Below, piece by piece: positions 1 through 8,585 of a stretch of 64,000 nucleotides of DNA. Source of the DNA: Variovorax boronicumulans. GTDB lineage: Bacteria; Pseudomonadota; Gammaproteobacteria; Burkholderiales; Burkholderiaceae_C. Under the pieces are notes generated by a model. That model was given only the letters and a program-made list of their open reading frames with translations. It did not search any database and had not been told where the DNA came from. Every line of letters starts with the position of its first letter. Position 1 is the stretch's first letter. The stretch lies in the NCBI RefSeq assembly GCF_029892485.1, contig NZ_JARXVG010000002.1:434001-498000 (forward strand), written 5' to 3'. The position numbers and the translations under genes were made by a program.

Positions 1-380
1 TCGTGGCCCAGCCGCACTTCGCCCAGCGAATCGTGCGAAAGGCTCACGAAGGACATGCGGTCGAAGGTGATCGGCCCCGCCGTGCCCGCCCCGCTCGTCT
101 GGTTGTTGGTGTTGCTGGGCCGGCCAGTGCCCAGGTCGGGGTTCAGGCTGCCTTCGAGCCAGAAGCCCGCGCGCAGGCCACCGCCCAGGTCTTCGGTGCC
201 GCGAAAGCCGATCCGGCTGGTCGAGAGTCCGCCGTTCGACAGCGCCTTGACCGAGCCGCCGCCCTCGCCTTTGGTGTACTGGACGCCCAGGTCCATCACG
301 CCGAACACGGTCACGCTGGATTGCGCGTGCGCCGCGCCGCTGGCGAGGCCGATGGCCGACCACATCAAAAGTCTCTTCAT
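1..380 (-). CDS. Gram-negative porin, N-terminal part (runs off the left edge)
   Basis: Only the first 126 codons are in the window; the 3' end lies outside it. The start is a signal peptide (MKRLLMWSAIGLASGAAHAQ), followed at once by a first beta strand of the Burkholderiales general-porin type (SSVTVFGVMDLGVQY) and the conserved SRIGFRGTEDLGGGL segment. Family knowledge: these are trimeric outer-membrane beta-barrels that let small hydrophilic solutes through. It lies downstream of and on the same strand as the IlvD/AcnX genes, 124 bases away, so it may serve uptake for that island; that link is inference. Confidence 0.9.
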   Translation of the reverse strand, partial: MKRLLMWSAIGLASGAAHAQSSVTVFGVMDLGVQYTKGEGGGSVKALSNGGLSTSRIGFRGTEDLGGGLRAGFWLEGSLNPDLGTGRPSNTNNQTSGAGTAGPITFDRMSFVSLSHDSLGEVRLGH

Positions 381-504
381 GGTTTCTTGTCTCCTGCTCT
401 TTTCTTGGTTGAAAACTCTGGAATCACTCGGAAATGGCGCAGGGCTGCGCCACCGGGTGCGCATGGGGGTGCGCACCGGTTGGCGAAGCCGGGTTGGAAA
501 AGGT

Positions 505-2205
505 CTAGCTGGCGGGCTGCGGGCGTTCGGTGCGCACGAGCACCGCGCCCTTGGACAACGGGCTCACATTGCGCCGGTACTGCTGCAGCCAGCCGGTGTC
601 GAAGGCCGGCGGCGGCGCCTGCCAGTCGGCGCGGCGGGCGGCGAGCTCGGCGTCGGTCAATGCGATGTCGAGGCGGCGCGCGTCCAGGTCGATGGTGATC
701 ACGTCGCCGTCGCGCACCAGGCCGAGCGGCCCGCCGAGCGCGGCTTCGGGCGACACCTCGGCCACCACGAGCCCCTTGCAGACCAGGCCCGAGAGGTGCC
801 CGTCGGTCAGCAGCGCGACCTGGTCACCCAGGCCCGCGCCATCGACCGCGAAGACCACGCGCGATGCGCCACCGCCCATGGCCGGGCCGCCGCAGGCACC
901 GGCGCCGCGCATCACGACCACCTGGCCGGGAACGATCTCGTTGTTCTTCAGCGCGGCGATGGCGGCGTCCGAGGTCCAGAAGCACACGGCCGGGCCGGTG
1001 AAGCGGCGCACCTTGCGCTCGGCGATGCCGGTCTTGATGAGGCCCGACTCGGGCGCGAGATTGCCGCGCAGGAGCACGATGGCCGGCAGCGGCGCGACCG
1101 GGCGGTCGATGGGGCGGATGACCTCGGCATCCATCACTTCGGCATGGCGCAGGTTGTCTGCGACAGTGCCGCCGGTCACCGTGAGCGCGCCCGTGTCGAG
1201 CAGCGGCGCGAGCTGCTTCATCAGCGCGCGGCAACCGCCCGCCGCCTCGAAGGCTTCGATCGAATGCTCGCCGATGGGCCGCACGCCGGCCAGCACCGGC
1301 GTCGTGGGCCCGAGGCTTTCGAAGAGGCCGTACACGTCGACGCCGCACTCGCCTTCGGTCGATATCGCCTGCAGGTGCTTGGCCGTGTTGAGCGAGCCGC
1401 CGATGGACAGCACCGCACGCACCGCATTGGCGAAGGCGCCGGGCGAGAGGATGTCGCGCGGCTTCAGGTCGTCCAGCACCATCTGCACGATGCGCGCGCC
1501 GGCTGCGCGCACGTCGTCCATCATCTTCGGGCTCAGCGCGGCGACGGGCGCGCTGCCGGGCAGCGCCATGCCGAGCGCCTCGCAGACGATGTGCATCGAG
1601 TTCGCCGTGCCCAGCCCCGAGCACACGCCCGGCCCGCGGATCGCCTCGCGGCTCATGCCCACGAGTTCTTCGATGGGCAGGTTGCCAGTGACCGCGTGCA
1701 TCGCGCCGATGAACACCTCCTCGATGTCCATGTGCTTGCCGCGGTACTCGCCGCTGGGCTGGTAGCCGCAGGGCACGAGCAGCGCCGGAATGTTGAGCCG
1801 CGCGGCCGCCATGAGCTGCCCCGGTACGGTCTTGTCGCACGAGGTGAGGCAGACCATGCCGTCGAGCTGCGCGCCTTCGACGGCCACCTCGATGTCGTTG
1901 GTCACGAGGTCGCGTGCGCCGAGCATGTAGGCGCCGCGCGCGCCCGCGCCGGTGATGAAGTCGCTGGGCGCGGCGGTGCGGATCTCGAACGGCACGCCGC
2001 CCGCCGCGCGGATCGCGGTCTTGATCTCCGCCGCCACCTTGTCGAGATGGCTGAAGCACGCGGCCAGCTCCGAGGAGCTGTTGACGATGGCGATCTTGGG
2101 CTTCTCGCAATCCTCTTCGGGGATGCCGAGCGCGCGCCAGTGCGCATTGCGCACCGACCACAGATAGGAGCCGCGCGGGAAGTTGCTGCGCAATGGGCGT
2201 GTCAT
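505..2205 (-). CDS. IlvD/Edd family dehydratase
   Basis: 566 residues, the normal length for the dihydroxy-acid / sugar-acid dehydratase family, which removes water from 2,3-dihydroxy acids using an Fe-S cluster and Mg2+. The three expected cluster cysteines are visible: C50 (SSSELAACFSHL), C123 (TSCDKTVPGQ) and C195 (GPGVCSGLGTANS). The first differs from the usual NxCN context, so this is a divergent subfamily and probably not the valine/isoleucine enzyme. The start at 2205 is chosen because its ATG overlaps the TGA of the aconitase X small subunit (ATGA), implying translational coupling; upstream extension would run into that gene. The substrate is unknown. It is the last gene of the AcnX operon before the porin. 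Confidence 0.9.
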   Translation of the reverse strand: MTRPLRSNFPRGSYLWSVRNAHWRALGIPEEDCEKPKIAIVNSSSELAACFSHLDKVAAEIKTAIRAAGGVPFEIRTAAPSDFITGAGARGAYMLGARDLVTNDIEVAVEGAQLDGMVCLTSCDKTVPGQLMAAARLNIPALLVPCGYQPSGEYRGKHMDIEEVFIGAMHAVTGNLPIEELVGMSREAIRGPGVCSGLGTANSMHIVCEALGMALPGSAPVAALSPKMMDDVRAAGARIVQMVLDDLKPRDILSPGAFANAVRAVLSIGGSLNTAKHLQAISTEGECGVDVYGLFESLGPTTPVLAGVRPIGEHSIEAFEAAGGCRALMKQLAPLLDTGALTVTGGTVADNLRHAEVMDAEVIRPIDRPVAPLPAIVLLRGNLAPESGLIKTGIAERKVRRFTGPAVCFWTSDAAIAALKNNEIVPGQVVVMRGAGACGGPAMGGGASRVVFAVDGAGLGDQVALLTDGHLSGLVCKGLVVAEVSPEAALGGPLGLVRDGDVITIDLDARRLDIALTDAELAARRADWQAPPPAFDTGWLQQYRRNVSPLSKGAVLVRTERPQPAS

Positions 2206-2663
2206 GGGCGGTCTCCGGTCTTGTGATTCTTCTTGGTGATCTCGATCACGCCGCGGTCGGCGTCCACGCGCACCCAGTCGCCGGTCGCTATGCATTCGAG
2301 CGGATCGCGTTCGAAATCGGTCATCGAAGGCGAGTGCGTGACCACGGCGCCCAGCGCCATCTTGGTCGTCATCTCGTTGAACAGGAACGCCGCGGGCGCC
2401 GAGTTCATGAGCCGCGTCATGTGGAACATCGCCGACCAGCCCGACGAGCCCTTGGCGCCCGGGAACACCAGCACCTTGCCCGCAAAGCTCTGGCCACGCA
2501 GTTCGTGCCGCGTCTCGATGACGGTGCCGGTGCGCGGATCGATGCCGCCCCAGCCCGAGATGCGGTCGCGCGTGACCAGCGCCTCGCCTTCCGCGACGCC
2601 GCCCACGACCTTGCGGCCGCGGATGACGATGGTCTTCTCTTCGGTCATGACTTCAGCGCTCAT
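2202..2663 (-). CDS. Aconitase X small (swivelling) subunit, DUF126
   Basis: 153 residues. It contains the swivelling-domain pattern of the AcnX small subunit, including GKVLVFPGAKGSSGWSA (about residues 62-78), where the serine after the Gly-rich turn is the family's catalytic serine. In this family the small subunit pairs with the DUF521 large subunit. Characterised members dehydrate cis-3-hydroxy-L-proline (bacteria) or phosphomevalonate (archaea). The ATG overlaps the large subunit's TGA (ATGA at 2660-2663) and its own TGA overlaps the IlvD start, so the three genes are coupled. The reaction here is not known; the family assignment is firm. Confidence 0.9.
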   Translation of the reverse strand: MSAEVMTEEKTIVIRGRKVVGGVAEGEALVTRDRISGWGGIDPRTGTVIETRHELRGQSFAGKVLVFPGAKGSSGWSAMFHMTRLMNSAPAAFLFNEMTTKMALGAVVTHSPSMTDFERDPLECIATGDWVRVDADRGVIEITKKNHKTGDRP

Positions 2664-3955
2664 GCGTAGCTCCCGTTCCAGCGGCCGGTGCAGGCCGCAT
2701 CCACGCATTCGGCCGTGCTGCCGAACCAGGCCTGCACGCCGAGGATGGCGGGCAGGTAGTGCGCCTGCTTGGCCGAATCGAGCGCCACCGTCTTCGTGCC
2801 CTTGGGGACCGCGCGGCTCATGGCCGAGCAGCTGTCGGTCATGAGGATGCCGCCCGCGTCTTCGATGATCTTCGTGTAGCCGTTGCGGTCGGCCAGCGAC
2901 TTGATGGCGCGCGGCGTGAAGATCCACAGCTCGCAATCGGGGTGCACCTTGCGCCCCTCGATGAGCTGCGCGGCCTCCCAGATCTGCTCGATGGTGTAGT
3001 GCGGGCAGCCCAGCATCACGTACTGCACTTCGGCGTCCTTGCCCGTCACGTTGATCTTCTCGTAGGTCGCGCGGCGCTCGGCTTCGCCGTAGCGCAGCAC
3101 TTCGACGGGCGCCTTGCCGCCGAGCGCCTGTTCCAGCGTCAGCGCCTCGGGCGTGACGCCGGCGATGTGATACATCTCCACGCCGCCCGACGACGATGCC
3201 GCCGCCCCGAAGTGCTTGAGCCGCGGCAGGTTCGGCACACGGCCGATGCCGCGCCTGCTGTGCACCACCGGCACGCGCTCCTGCACGTGTTCGCCGATGT
3301 AGTAGCCCAGCAGGCCCCAGTCCTGCACCGACTCGACCTCGATGTCGAGCTCGATCACATGCGTCGCGCGGCGGTTCTCGTCGAGGTGGTAGCCCCAGTA
3401 GGGAATGCGGCCGGTGAGCATTGCCGCGCCCGTGCTCTCGCGGCCCTCGGTGTTGGTGCGCGCACCCAGCACCGAATTGCAATACACCACCGCTGACGAT
3501 TCCATCCACGCGCAGTGCTCGCCGCGCGTCGGGATGTTGCCCACCTGGTAGGGCGTGCAGGTGTTCATGATCTGCGCACCGAGGCCGGCCGCATGCCGCT
3601 CGCTGCGGTTGTAGAACTGCACGATCTCCTCGCTCACGCCCATGCGCTCGGGCTGGCCGGGGTCGAAACCCAGCTGCAGGTGGCTGGTGAAGACCTTGAA
3701 CTTGGGGATCTCGACCGTCTCCTGGCTGTCGAGGCTGAATTCGGAGAACACCGCGTCCATGCCGCCGCCCTTGGCAAGCGCGAAGTCGCGCTGGAAGGGC
3801 GTGGTCGAGGTGATGGTGGCGCAGACGTTGCGCGTCTCGACCAGTCGCTCGGCGCCGAGGGCTTCGCCGTAGCGCATCAGGAGGTCCATCGCCTTCTGCA
3901 CGGCCGGTCCGTCGCGGCCGTCGTACATGGCTTTTTCTTCGTTGCTCAGGTGCAT
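2660..3955 (-). CDS. Aconitase X large (catalytic) subunit, DUF521
   Basis: 431 residues, normal for a stand-alone AcnX large subunit. Three cysteines in conserved surroundings are the likely Fe-S ligands: C133 (NTCTPYQVGN), C317 (MLGCPHY) and C376 (MTDSCSAMS). The enzyme should act in the cytoplasm with the small subunit as a dehydratase of a hydroxy acid. Known AcnX substrates are cis-3-hydroxy-L-proline and phosphomevalonate. No proline racemase, hydroxyproline epimerase or mevalonate gene is nearby, while an IlvD/Edd dehydratase, an FAD oxidoreductase and Bug binding proteins are, which points to an organic acid instead (inference). Confidence 0.92.
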   Translation of the reverse strand: MHLSNEEKAMYDGRDGPAVQKAMDLLMRYGEALGAERLVETRNVCATITSTTPFQRDFALAKGGGMDAVFSEFSLDSQETVEIPKFKVFTSHLQLGFDPGQPERMGVSEEIVQFYNRSERHAAGLGAQIMNTCTPYQVGNIPTRGEHCAWMESSAVVYCNSVLGARTNTEGRESTGAAMLTGRIPYWGYHLDENRRATHVIELDIEVESVQDWGLLGYYIGEHVQERVPVVHSRRGIGRVPNLPRLKHFGAAASSSGGVEMYHIAGVTPEALTLEQALGGKAPVEVLRYGEAERRATYEKINVTGKDAEVQYVMLGCPHYTIEQIWEAAQLIEGRKVHPDCELWIFTPRAIKSLADRNGYTKIIEDAGGILMTDSCSAMSRAVPKGTKTVALDSAKQAHYLPAILGVQAWFGSTAECVDAACTGRWNGSYA

Positions 3956-4008
3956 GACCTGTGTCTCCGTTCTTCTGTCGTCGTGGGGAATGAACCCCGG
4001 CCGGGTTG

Positions 4009-4863
4009 CTAGCCCGGCGAGGGCGTGAGCGTGGGTGTAGGCACGTGGCCGCCGATGTCGCGCGCAATGGTGAGCGCGATGTCATGCAGCCGCGGTGCGA
4101 GTTCGTTGCGCAACCTGTCTTCGGTGAACACGAAGGCGGCGCCGCCGCCGTTGAGCGCCATCACCTCGCCGTCGGGGCCGATGAGCGGCACCGACACCGA
4201 GTTGATCTCGCGATGGAATTCGCCGAGCGAGAGGCAGTAGCCGAGCTTCCTGGCTTCGCCGATGGCGCGCGTCATGGGCGCGGCGATGCCGTCCCATTCG
4301 GGGCCGCGCAGGAGGCGCATCGAATCGACCAGCTGGTTGCGTTGCGCATCGGGCAGCGCCGAGAGATACGCACGGCCGAGCGCCGAATTCGGCAGCGGCG
4401 CGCGCGAACCCACGTCCAGCCGGGCCGAGAGCATCGACGAGCGCGGGCGGCAGGCCTCGATCAGCACCATCTCCATGCCGTCGCGTATGGCGAGGTAGAC
4501 CGAGGCGCCGACCTCTTCGGCCATGGCCTGCATGCTGGGCCGCGCGGCGGCGCGCACATCGAGGCTGCCGAGGAACACGCGCGAGAGCGACACCACGCCC
4601 GGCCCGAGCATGAAGCGGTCGGCCACCTGCGCGGGCTTGAGCATGCCCAGCGAGAGCAGCGTCGCGACCAGCCGGTTGACCGTGGGGCGCGGAATGCCGG
4701 TGATGCGCGCCACCTCGGCATGGCCGAGCACCGGCCGGTCTTCGCTGAAGCAGCGCAGCACCGAGATGCCGCGCTCCAGCGCGCTCACCGTGTCGGAGCG
4801 CTCGCCGCGCGCATCGGAAGCATCGGCCGCGGAAAGAGAGCTGTCGTTTTTTTCGTTGGACAT
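4009..4863 (-). CDS. IclR family transcriptional regulator
   Basis: 284 residues from the ATG at 4863. The N-terminal winged helix-turn-helix (GHAEVARITGIPRPTVNRLV) is followed by a C-terminal IclR effector domain (GPGVVSLSRVFLGSLDVRAAA through SVSVPLIGPDGEVMALN). Longer in-frame starts up to 4935 exist, but the segment before MSNEKNDSS is low complexity and not IclR-like. It sits between the AcnX operon and the FAD oxidoreductase, all on one strand, and is the obvious candidate regulator of the island. Family members respond to small organic or aromatic acids. A candidate operator is at 6454-6470. Confidence 0.93.
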   Translation of the reverse strand: MSNEKNDSSLSAADASDARGERSDTVSALERGISVLRCFSEDRPVLGHAEVARITGIPRPTVNRLVATLLSLGMLKPAQVADRFMLGPGVVSLSRVFLGSLDVRAAARPSMQAMAEEVGASVYLAIRDGMEMVLIEACRPRSSMLSARLDVGSRAPLPNSALGRAYLSALPDAQRNQLVDSMRLLRGPEWDGIAAPMTRAIGEARKLGYCLSLGEFHREINSVSVPLIGPDGEVMALNGGGAAFVFTEDRLRNELAPRLHDIALTIARDIGGHVPTPTLTPSPG

Positions 4864-4953
4864 GGAGGGACCCTTTGAACGCTTTGCAAGACTCTGCAAT
4901 GTAGAGGCTCGCGAAAGGGAGTCGGCCGGGTTCATGGCGAAGCGGGGATGCGG

Positions 4954-6402
4954 TCAGGCGCTGGCTTCGGCCGCGACAAATGCCGCGCCCTGCTCCGCAC
5001 CGGCGCGCAGGTACACGCCCTGCGCCAGCAATTCGGACTGCAGCGCGCCGACCTCGATGAAGCGCGGCGCGATGCCGCCGCGCGAGGCCAATGCCGCCGC
5101 CACGCCGGCTGCTTGCCCGGTGATCCAGCACTGCGGAATCTCGCGCATGAAGCCGTGCGAATTGCGGTCGCACGAGATGTGGCGCCCGCAGGCCAGGAGG
5201 CCGTCGAGCTGCTGCGGCACCAGCGCGCCATAGGGAATGGAGATGTTCGGGAATTTCGGCGACACCGCGGGCGACACGCCGATCTCGTCCGCCAGCGCCA
5301 CGCCATCGGGCCACTGGCTGCGCAGCACCGAGCCCACGCCGGAGAGGCGCCGCGCATGGCGCACGCCGATCTGGGGCGCGCTCAGCATCAGGTAGGCGTC
5401 TTCGAAACCGGGCGCGTGCGCCTTGAAGTAATCGAGGTGCGCGGCCATCGCGCGGTGCGAGCGCACTTCGACGGCCGTGAGGTCGTCCACGTCGAGCGCC
5501 GAGTAGCCCGACTGGCGCGGCCCCATGAAGAGCGCCACGTCGTTGCGCCAGGAGACGAAGGGCCGTTCGAAAAGACCCAACTGCTCGCGCCCTCGCGCCA
5601 TGAAGCCGGCGAAGGCCTCGGGCTGGCCGGCCTTGAATTCGATCCACCGGTTCATGTCCACGCCGCCGAAGAGCCACGAGGTGTTCATGCAGTGGTGCAC
5701 GTCGGCCTCTTCGATGTCGTTCACGAAGGCGGCGCCGGCACGGGCGAACAGGTCGCCGTCGCCGGTGGCATCGACCACCACGTCGGCCATGATGGCCATG
5801 CGGCCTTCCTTGCTCTCGAAGACCACGCCCTTGACGGCGCCGTCCTGCACGATCGGAATCGCGGCCCACGAGTGGTAGATGAGCTTGACCTTGCGCTCCA
5901 GCACGATCTCCTGCGAGAGCAACTTCAGGCGCTCGGGGTCGATGGTGGGCGACCAGGTGACGACGCCGTGGTACGCCGCCGTGCGCTGCGACCAGTGCGC
6001 GGCCTTGGCCGCGTCCTGCGAGCCCCAGTCTTCGCGCTGCGGGCCGGCGATAGCGTCGGCGGGGAGGCGGTCGAACAACTCTTCGGCGAAGCCGCGGATC
6101 ACCAGCTTGCCTTCCCAGTCGGTCATGCGGTCGATCCAGATCACGAGCCCGCCGGTCGACAGGCCGCCCAGGTGGTTGTAGCGCTCGAGCAGCGCCACGT
6201 CGGCGCCAGCGCGGGCTGCGGCTGCGGCGGCGGCAGTGCCCGAAGGCCCGCCGCCGACCACCAGCACGCCGCAGCGGTGATAGACCGGGATGTTCTTGCC
6301 GGGCTCGGCCCAGCTGCCGTGGTCAGGGCGTTTGACGCGGCTGTCGCGGTCGAAGATGTCGGAGGACAGGATGCGCTCGTCGGTGCGGACGACAGTTTTC
6401 AT
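4954..6402 (-). CDS. FAD-dependent oxidoreductase (FAD_oxidored family)
   Basis: 482 residues. A Rossmann dinucleotide-binding motif lies near the N-terminus (VLVVGGGPSGTAAAAAAARAG begins at about residue 45), with a second FAD contact at VVDATGDGDLFARAG and a C-terminal GRHISCDRNSHG...ITGQAAGVAAALA segment. This is the architecture of FAD_oxidored proteins, a group of poorly characterised flavin dehydrogenases. No signal peptide is present. The start at 6402 (MKTVVRTDERIL) is preferred to 6447 because the first 15 residues of the longer form lie in the promoter region. It probably oxidises an intermediate of the AcnX/IlvD pathway; this is inferred from neighbourhood only. Confidence 0.88.
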   Translation of the reverse strand: MKTVVRTDERILSSDIFDRDSRVKRPDHGSWAEPGKNIPVYHRCGVLVVGGGPSGTAAAAAAARAGADVALLERYNHLGGLSTGGLVIWIDRMTDWEGKLVIRGFAEELFDRLPADAIAGPQREDWGSQDAAKAAHWSQRTAAYHGVVTWSPTIDPERLKLLSQEIVLERKVKLIYHSWAAIPIVQDGAVKGVVFESKEGRMAIMADVVVDATGDGDLFARAGAAFVNDIEEADVHHCMNTSWLFGGVDMNRWIEFKAGQPEAFAGFMARGREQLGLFERPFVSWRNDVALFMGPRQSGYSALDVDDLTAVEVRSHRAMAAHLDYFKAHAPGFEDAYLMLSAPQIGVRHARRLSGVGSVLRSQWPDGVALADEIGVSPAVSPKFPNISIPYGALVPQQLDGLLACGRHISCDRNSHGFMREIPQCWITGQAAGVAAALASRGGIAPRFIEVGALQSELLAQGVYLRAGAEQGAAFVAAEASA

Positions 6403-6453
6403 GGATAGGTGTCCTGGATGGGCTGTTTCGTCGCATTTTGATTTCAATGTTCA

Positions 6454-6470
6454 TTTTGTCAAACACAAAA
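6454..6470. promoter_or_regulatory. Candidate IclR operator overlapping a -35 box
   Basis: The 17-mer TTTTGTCAAACACAAAA has perfect 6-bp inverted arms around 5 bases. It lies in the AT-rich 165-base gap between the divergent FAD oxidoreductase and Bug genes. On the minus strand it contains a perfect TTGACA (6457-6462), with a weaker CAAAAT-like -10 about 16 bases downstream. A protein bound here would block transcription of the FAD oxidoreductase gene. The link to the IclR protein is by position. Confidence 0.45.
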
Positions 6471-6567
6471 GGCCATAAAAGCCATTTGTTCGGGGTATTC
6501 CCTAGTTAATGTGGATTTTTATGATTTTCTAAATCAATATAAGAAGAACATTTCAACGGAGACATCG

Positions 6568-7563
6568 ATGAAGACACTCAACGGCACCCGCCGTGCATTC
6601 GGCTCGGCCCTCGGCGCCGCGGCCTTGCTGGGCCTGGCGCCGCTCGCGTTCGCGCAGGACTTCCCGTCGCGCAGCAAACCGATCCGCATCGTCGTGGGCT
6701 TCACCGCCGGCGGCGGCACCGATGCGCAGGCGCGCATCGTGGCGCAGAAGCTCGGCGAGGTGCTGGGCACCAGCGTGATCGTGGACAACCGCCCCGGCGC
6801 GAGCACGATGCTCGCGGCCAACGAGGTGTCTCGCGCGCTGCCCGACGGCTACACGCTGCTCTACGCGCCCTCTTCCACGATGGCGCAGAACCCGCACACC
6901 TTCGCGCAGGTGCCCTACGACCCGTTCAAGGACTTCACCCCCATCTCGATGGGCGGGCGCGGGCCGCTGGTGCTGTCGGTGAGCACCACGGTGCCGGCCA
7001 ACAACGTGAAAGAACTTGTGGCTTACGTGAAGGCCAACCCCGGCAAGGTGAGCTATGCCTCGTTCGGCGCGGGCACCTCCTCGCACATCTACGGCGAGGC
7101 CTTCGTGAAGAAGACCGGCGTCGATGCGGTGCACATCCCCTACAAGGGCGGCTCGGACGCGGCGAAAGATTTGATCGGCGGGCGCGTGCAGTACATGTTC
7201 GACTCGGCCTCGTCGGCGGTCATCACCTCGGCCTCGGGCAAGGTGAAGATCCTCGCGATCGCGGCGAACGCGCGCATCCCGGCGCTGCCCGATGTGCCCA
7301 CCTTCGCCGAGCAAGGCATCGCGGGGCTCGACCTGCCGAGCTGGCTCGGCTTCTACGGACCGGCGCACATGCCCGCGCCGGTGGTGGCCAGGCTCAATGC
7401 GGCGCTCACGCAGGTGCTGGCGATGCCGCAGGTGCGCGAGTTCTATCGCACGGGCGGCTACGAAGCGGGTGCGACGACGCCGGAGGAATTCGCCGGCATC
7501 ACGCGCACGACCTACGAACGCTGGGGCGCGATGGTGCAGCAGGTAGGCTTGGCCAAGCAATGA
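6568..7563 (+). CDS. Bug/TctC family periplasmic binding protein (first of a tandem pair)
   Basis: 331 residues. The start at 6568 is preferred because a GGAG ribosome-binding site lies just upstream; the longer frame starting at 6511 adds a non-signal stretch from the promoter. The signal peptide ends at AFAQD. The family signatures are visible: IRIVVGFTAGGGTDAQARI near the N-terminus and the VHIPYKGGSDAAKDLIGG loop. Bug proteins bind carboxylates or similar anions in the periplasm. The gene is divergent from the FAD oxidoreductase and overlaps the next Bug gene. No TctA or TctB gene is nearby, so which membrane component it serves, if any, is unclear. Confidence 0.93.
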   Translation: MKTLNGTRRAFGSALGAAALLGLAPLAFAQDFPSRSKPIRIVVGFTAGGGTDAQARIVAQKLGEVLGTSVIVDNRPGASTMLAANEVSRALPDGYTLLYAPSSTMAQNPHTFAQVPYDPFKDFTPISMGGRGPLVLSVSTTVPANNVKELVAYVKANPGKVSYASFGAGTSSHIYGEAFVKKTGVDAVHIPYKGGSDAAKDLIGGRVQYMFDSASSAVITSASGKVKILAIAANARIPALPDVPTFAEQGIAGLDLPSWLGFYGPAHMPAPVVARLNAALTQVLAMPQVREFYRTGGYEAGATTPEEFAGITRTTYERWGAMVQQVGLAKQ

Positions 7564-8564
7564 GCCCCTCTTCTTTCATCACCCGACGCAGTGCGGCCGC
7601 GTGGCTCGCGCTGGGCGCGGTCGCCTTGCCGCTGACTTCGCTCGCAGCTTCGCCGGCGGCCTTTCCGGAAAAGGGCCGCACCATCCGCATCGTGCTCGGC
7701 CTCGCGGCGGGTGGCGCCTCCGATTCGCAGGCGCGCTTCGTCGCCAACAAGCTCGGCGAGGTGCTGCAGACGCCGGTCATCGTCGAGAACCGGCCGGGCG
7801 CGAGCTTCATCCTCGCGACCGAGGAGGTGATCCGCGCGGCGCCCGACGGCTACACCTTCATGTACGCGCCCTCTTCCGTGGTCGCGCAGAACCCGCAGAC
7901 GCTGGCGCAGGTGCGCTACGACCCGTTCAAGGACCTCACGCCCATCTCGCTCGGCGCGCGCGGCCCGCTGGTGCTGACGGTGCACACCAGCGTGCCGGCG
8001 CGCAACGTGCAGGAGCTGGTCGCCTACATCAAGGCCAACCCCGGGAAGATGAGCTACGCCTCCTTCGGCACCGGCACCTCGTCGCACATCTACGGTGAGG
8101 CCTTCGCGCGGCAGGCCGGGCTGGACGTGGTGCATGTGCCCTACAAGGGCGGCGCCGATGCGGCGAAGGATTTTCTCGCGGGCCGCGTGCAGTATTACTT
8201 CGATGCGGCGCCCAATGCCATCCAGAACACGGCCACCGGCAAGGTGCGCATGCTCGCGGTGGCGGCGCCCAAGCGCAGCGCGATGCTTCCCGACGTGCCC
8301 ACGATGACCGAGCAAGGCGTGAGCGGCGTCGACATGGCGAGCTGGCTCGGCTTCTATGGTCCGGCGCACATGCCGGCGCCGGTGGTGACGAAGCTCAACG
8401 CTGCGTTGGCGCAGGTGCTCGCGATGCCGGCCACGCGCGACTTCTTCCACCAGGGCGCGTACGAAGCGGAATCATCGACCCCGCAGCAACTGGCCGAGCT
8501 GACGCGCACGACCTACGACCAGTGGGCCGAGACCATCCGCAAGCTCGGCCTCACGAAGCAGTAA
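7560..8564 (+). CDS. Bug/TctC family periplasmic binding protein (second of a tandem pair)
   Basis: 334 residues with signal peptide, IRIVLGLAAGGASDSQARF and VHVPYKGGADAAKDFLAG signatures. It is clearly similar to the upstream protein over its whole length (for example SWLGFYGPAHMPAPVV in both), indicating a tandem duplication. Its ATG overlaps the TGA of the first gene (ATGA), so the two are co-translated. Two diverged binding proteins for one island could recognise two related substrates, or substrate and product; this is inference. Confidence 0.93.
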   Translation: MSPSSFITRRSAAAWLALGAVALPLTSLAASPAAFPEKGRTIRIVLGLAAGGASDSQARFVANKLGEVLQTPVIVENRPGASFILATEEVIRAAPDGYTFMYAPSSVVAQNPQTLAQVRYDPFKDLTPISLGARGPLVLTVHTSVPARNVQELVAYIKANPGKMSYASFGTGTSSHIYGEAFARQAGLDVVHVPYKGGADAAKDFLAGRVQYYFDAAPNAIQNTATGKVRMLAVAAPKRSAMLPDVPTMTEQGVSGVDMASWLGFYGPAHMPAPVVTKLNAALAQVLAMPATRDFFHQGAYEAESSTPQQLAELTRTTYDQWAETIRKLGLTKQ

Positions 8565-8585
8565 CGGCGGCAGCAGCGGCGAAGT

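Noticed and set aside
55..2226. Long plus-strand frame opposite the IlvD/porin genes
   Set aside because: Antisense shadow of high-GC coding DNA; its translation is Arg/Ala/Gly/His-rich with no family signature, while the minus strand encodes a clear IlvD protein.
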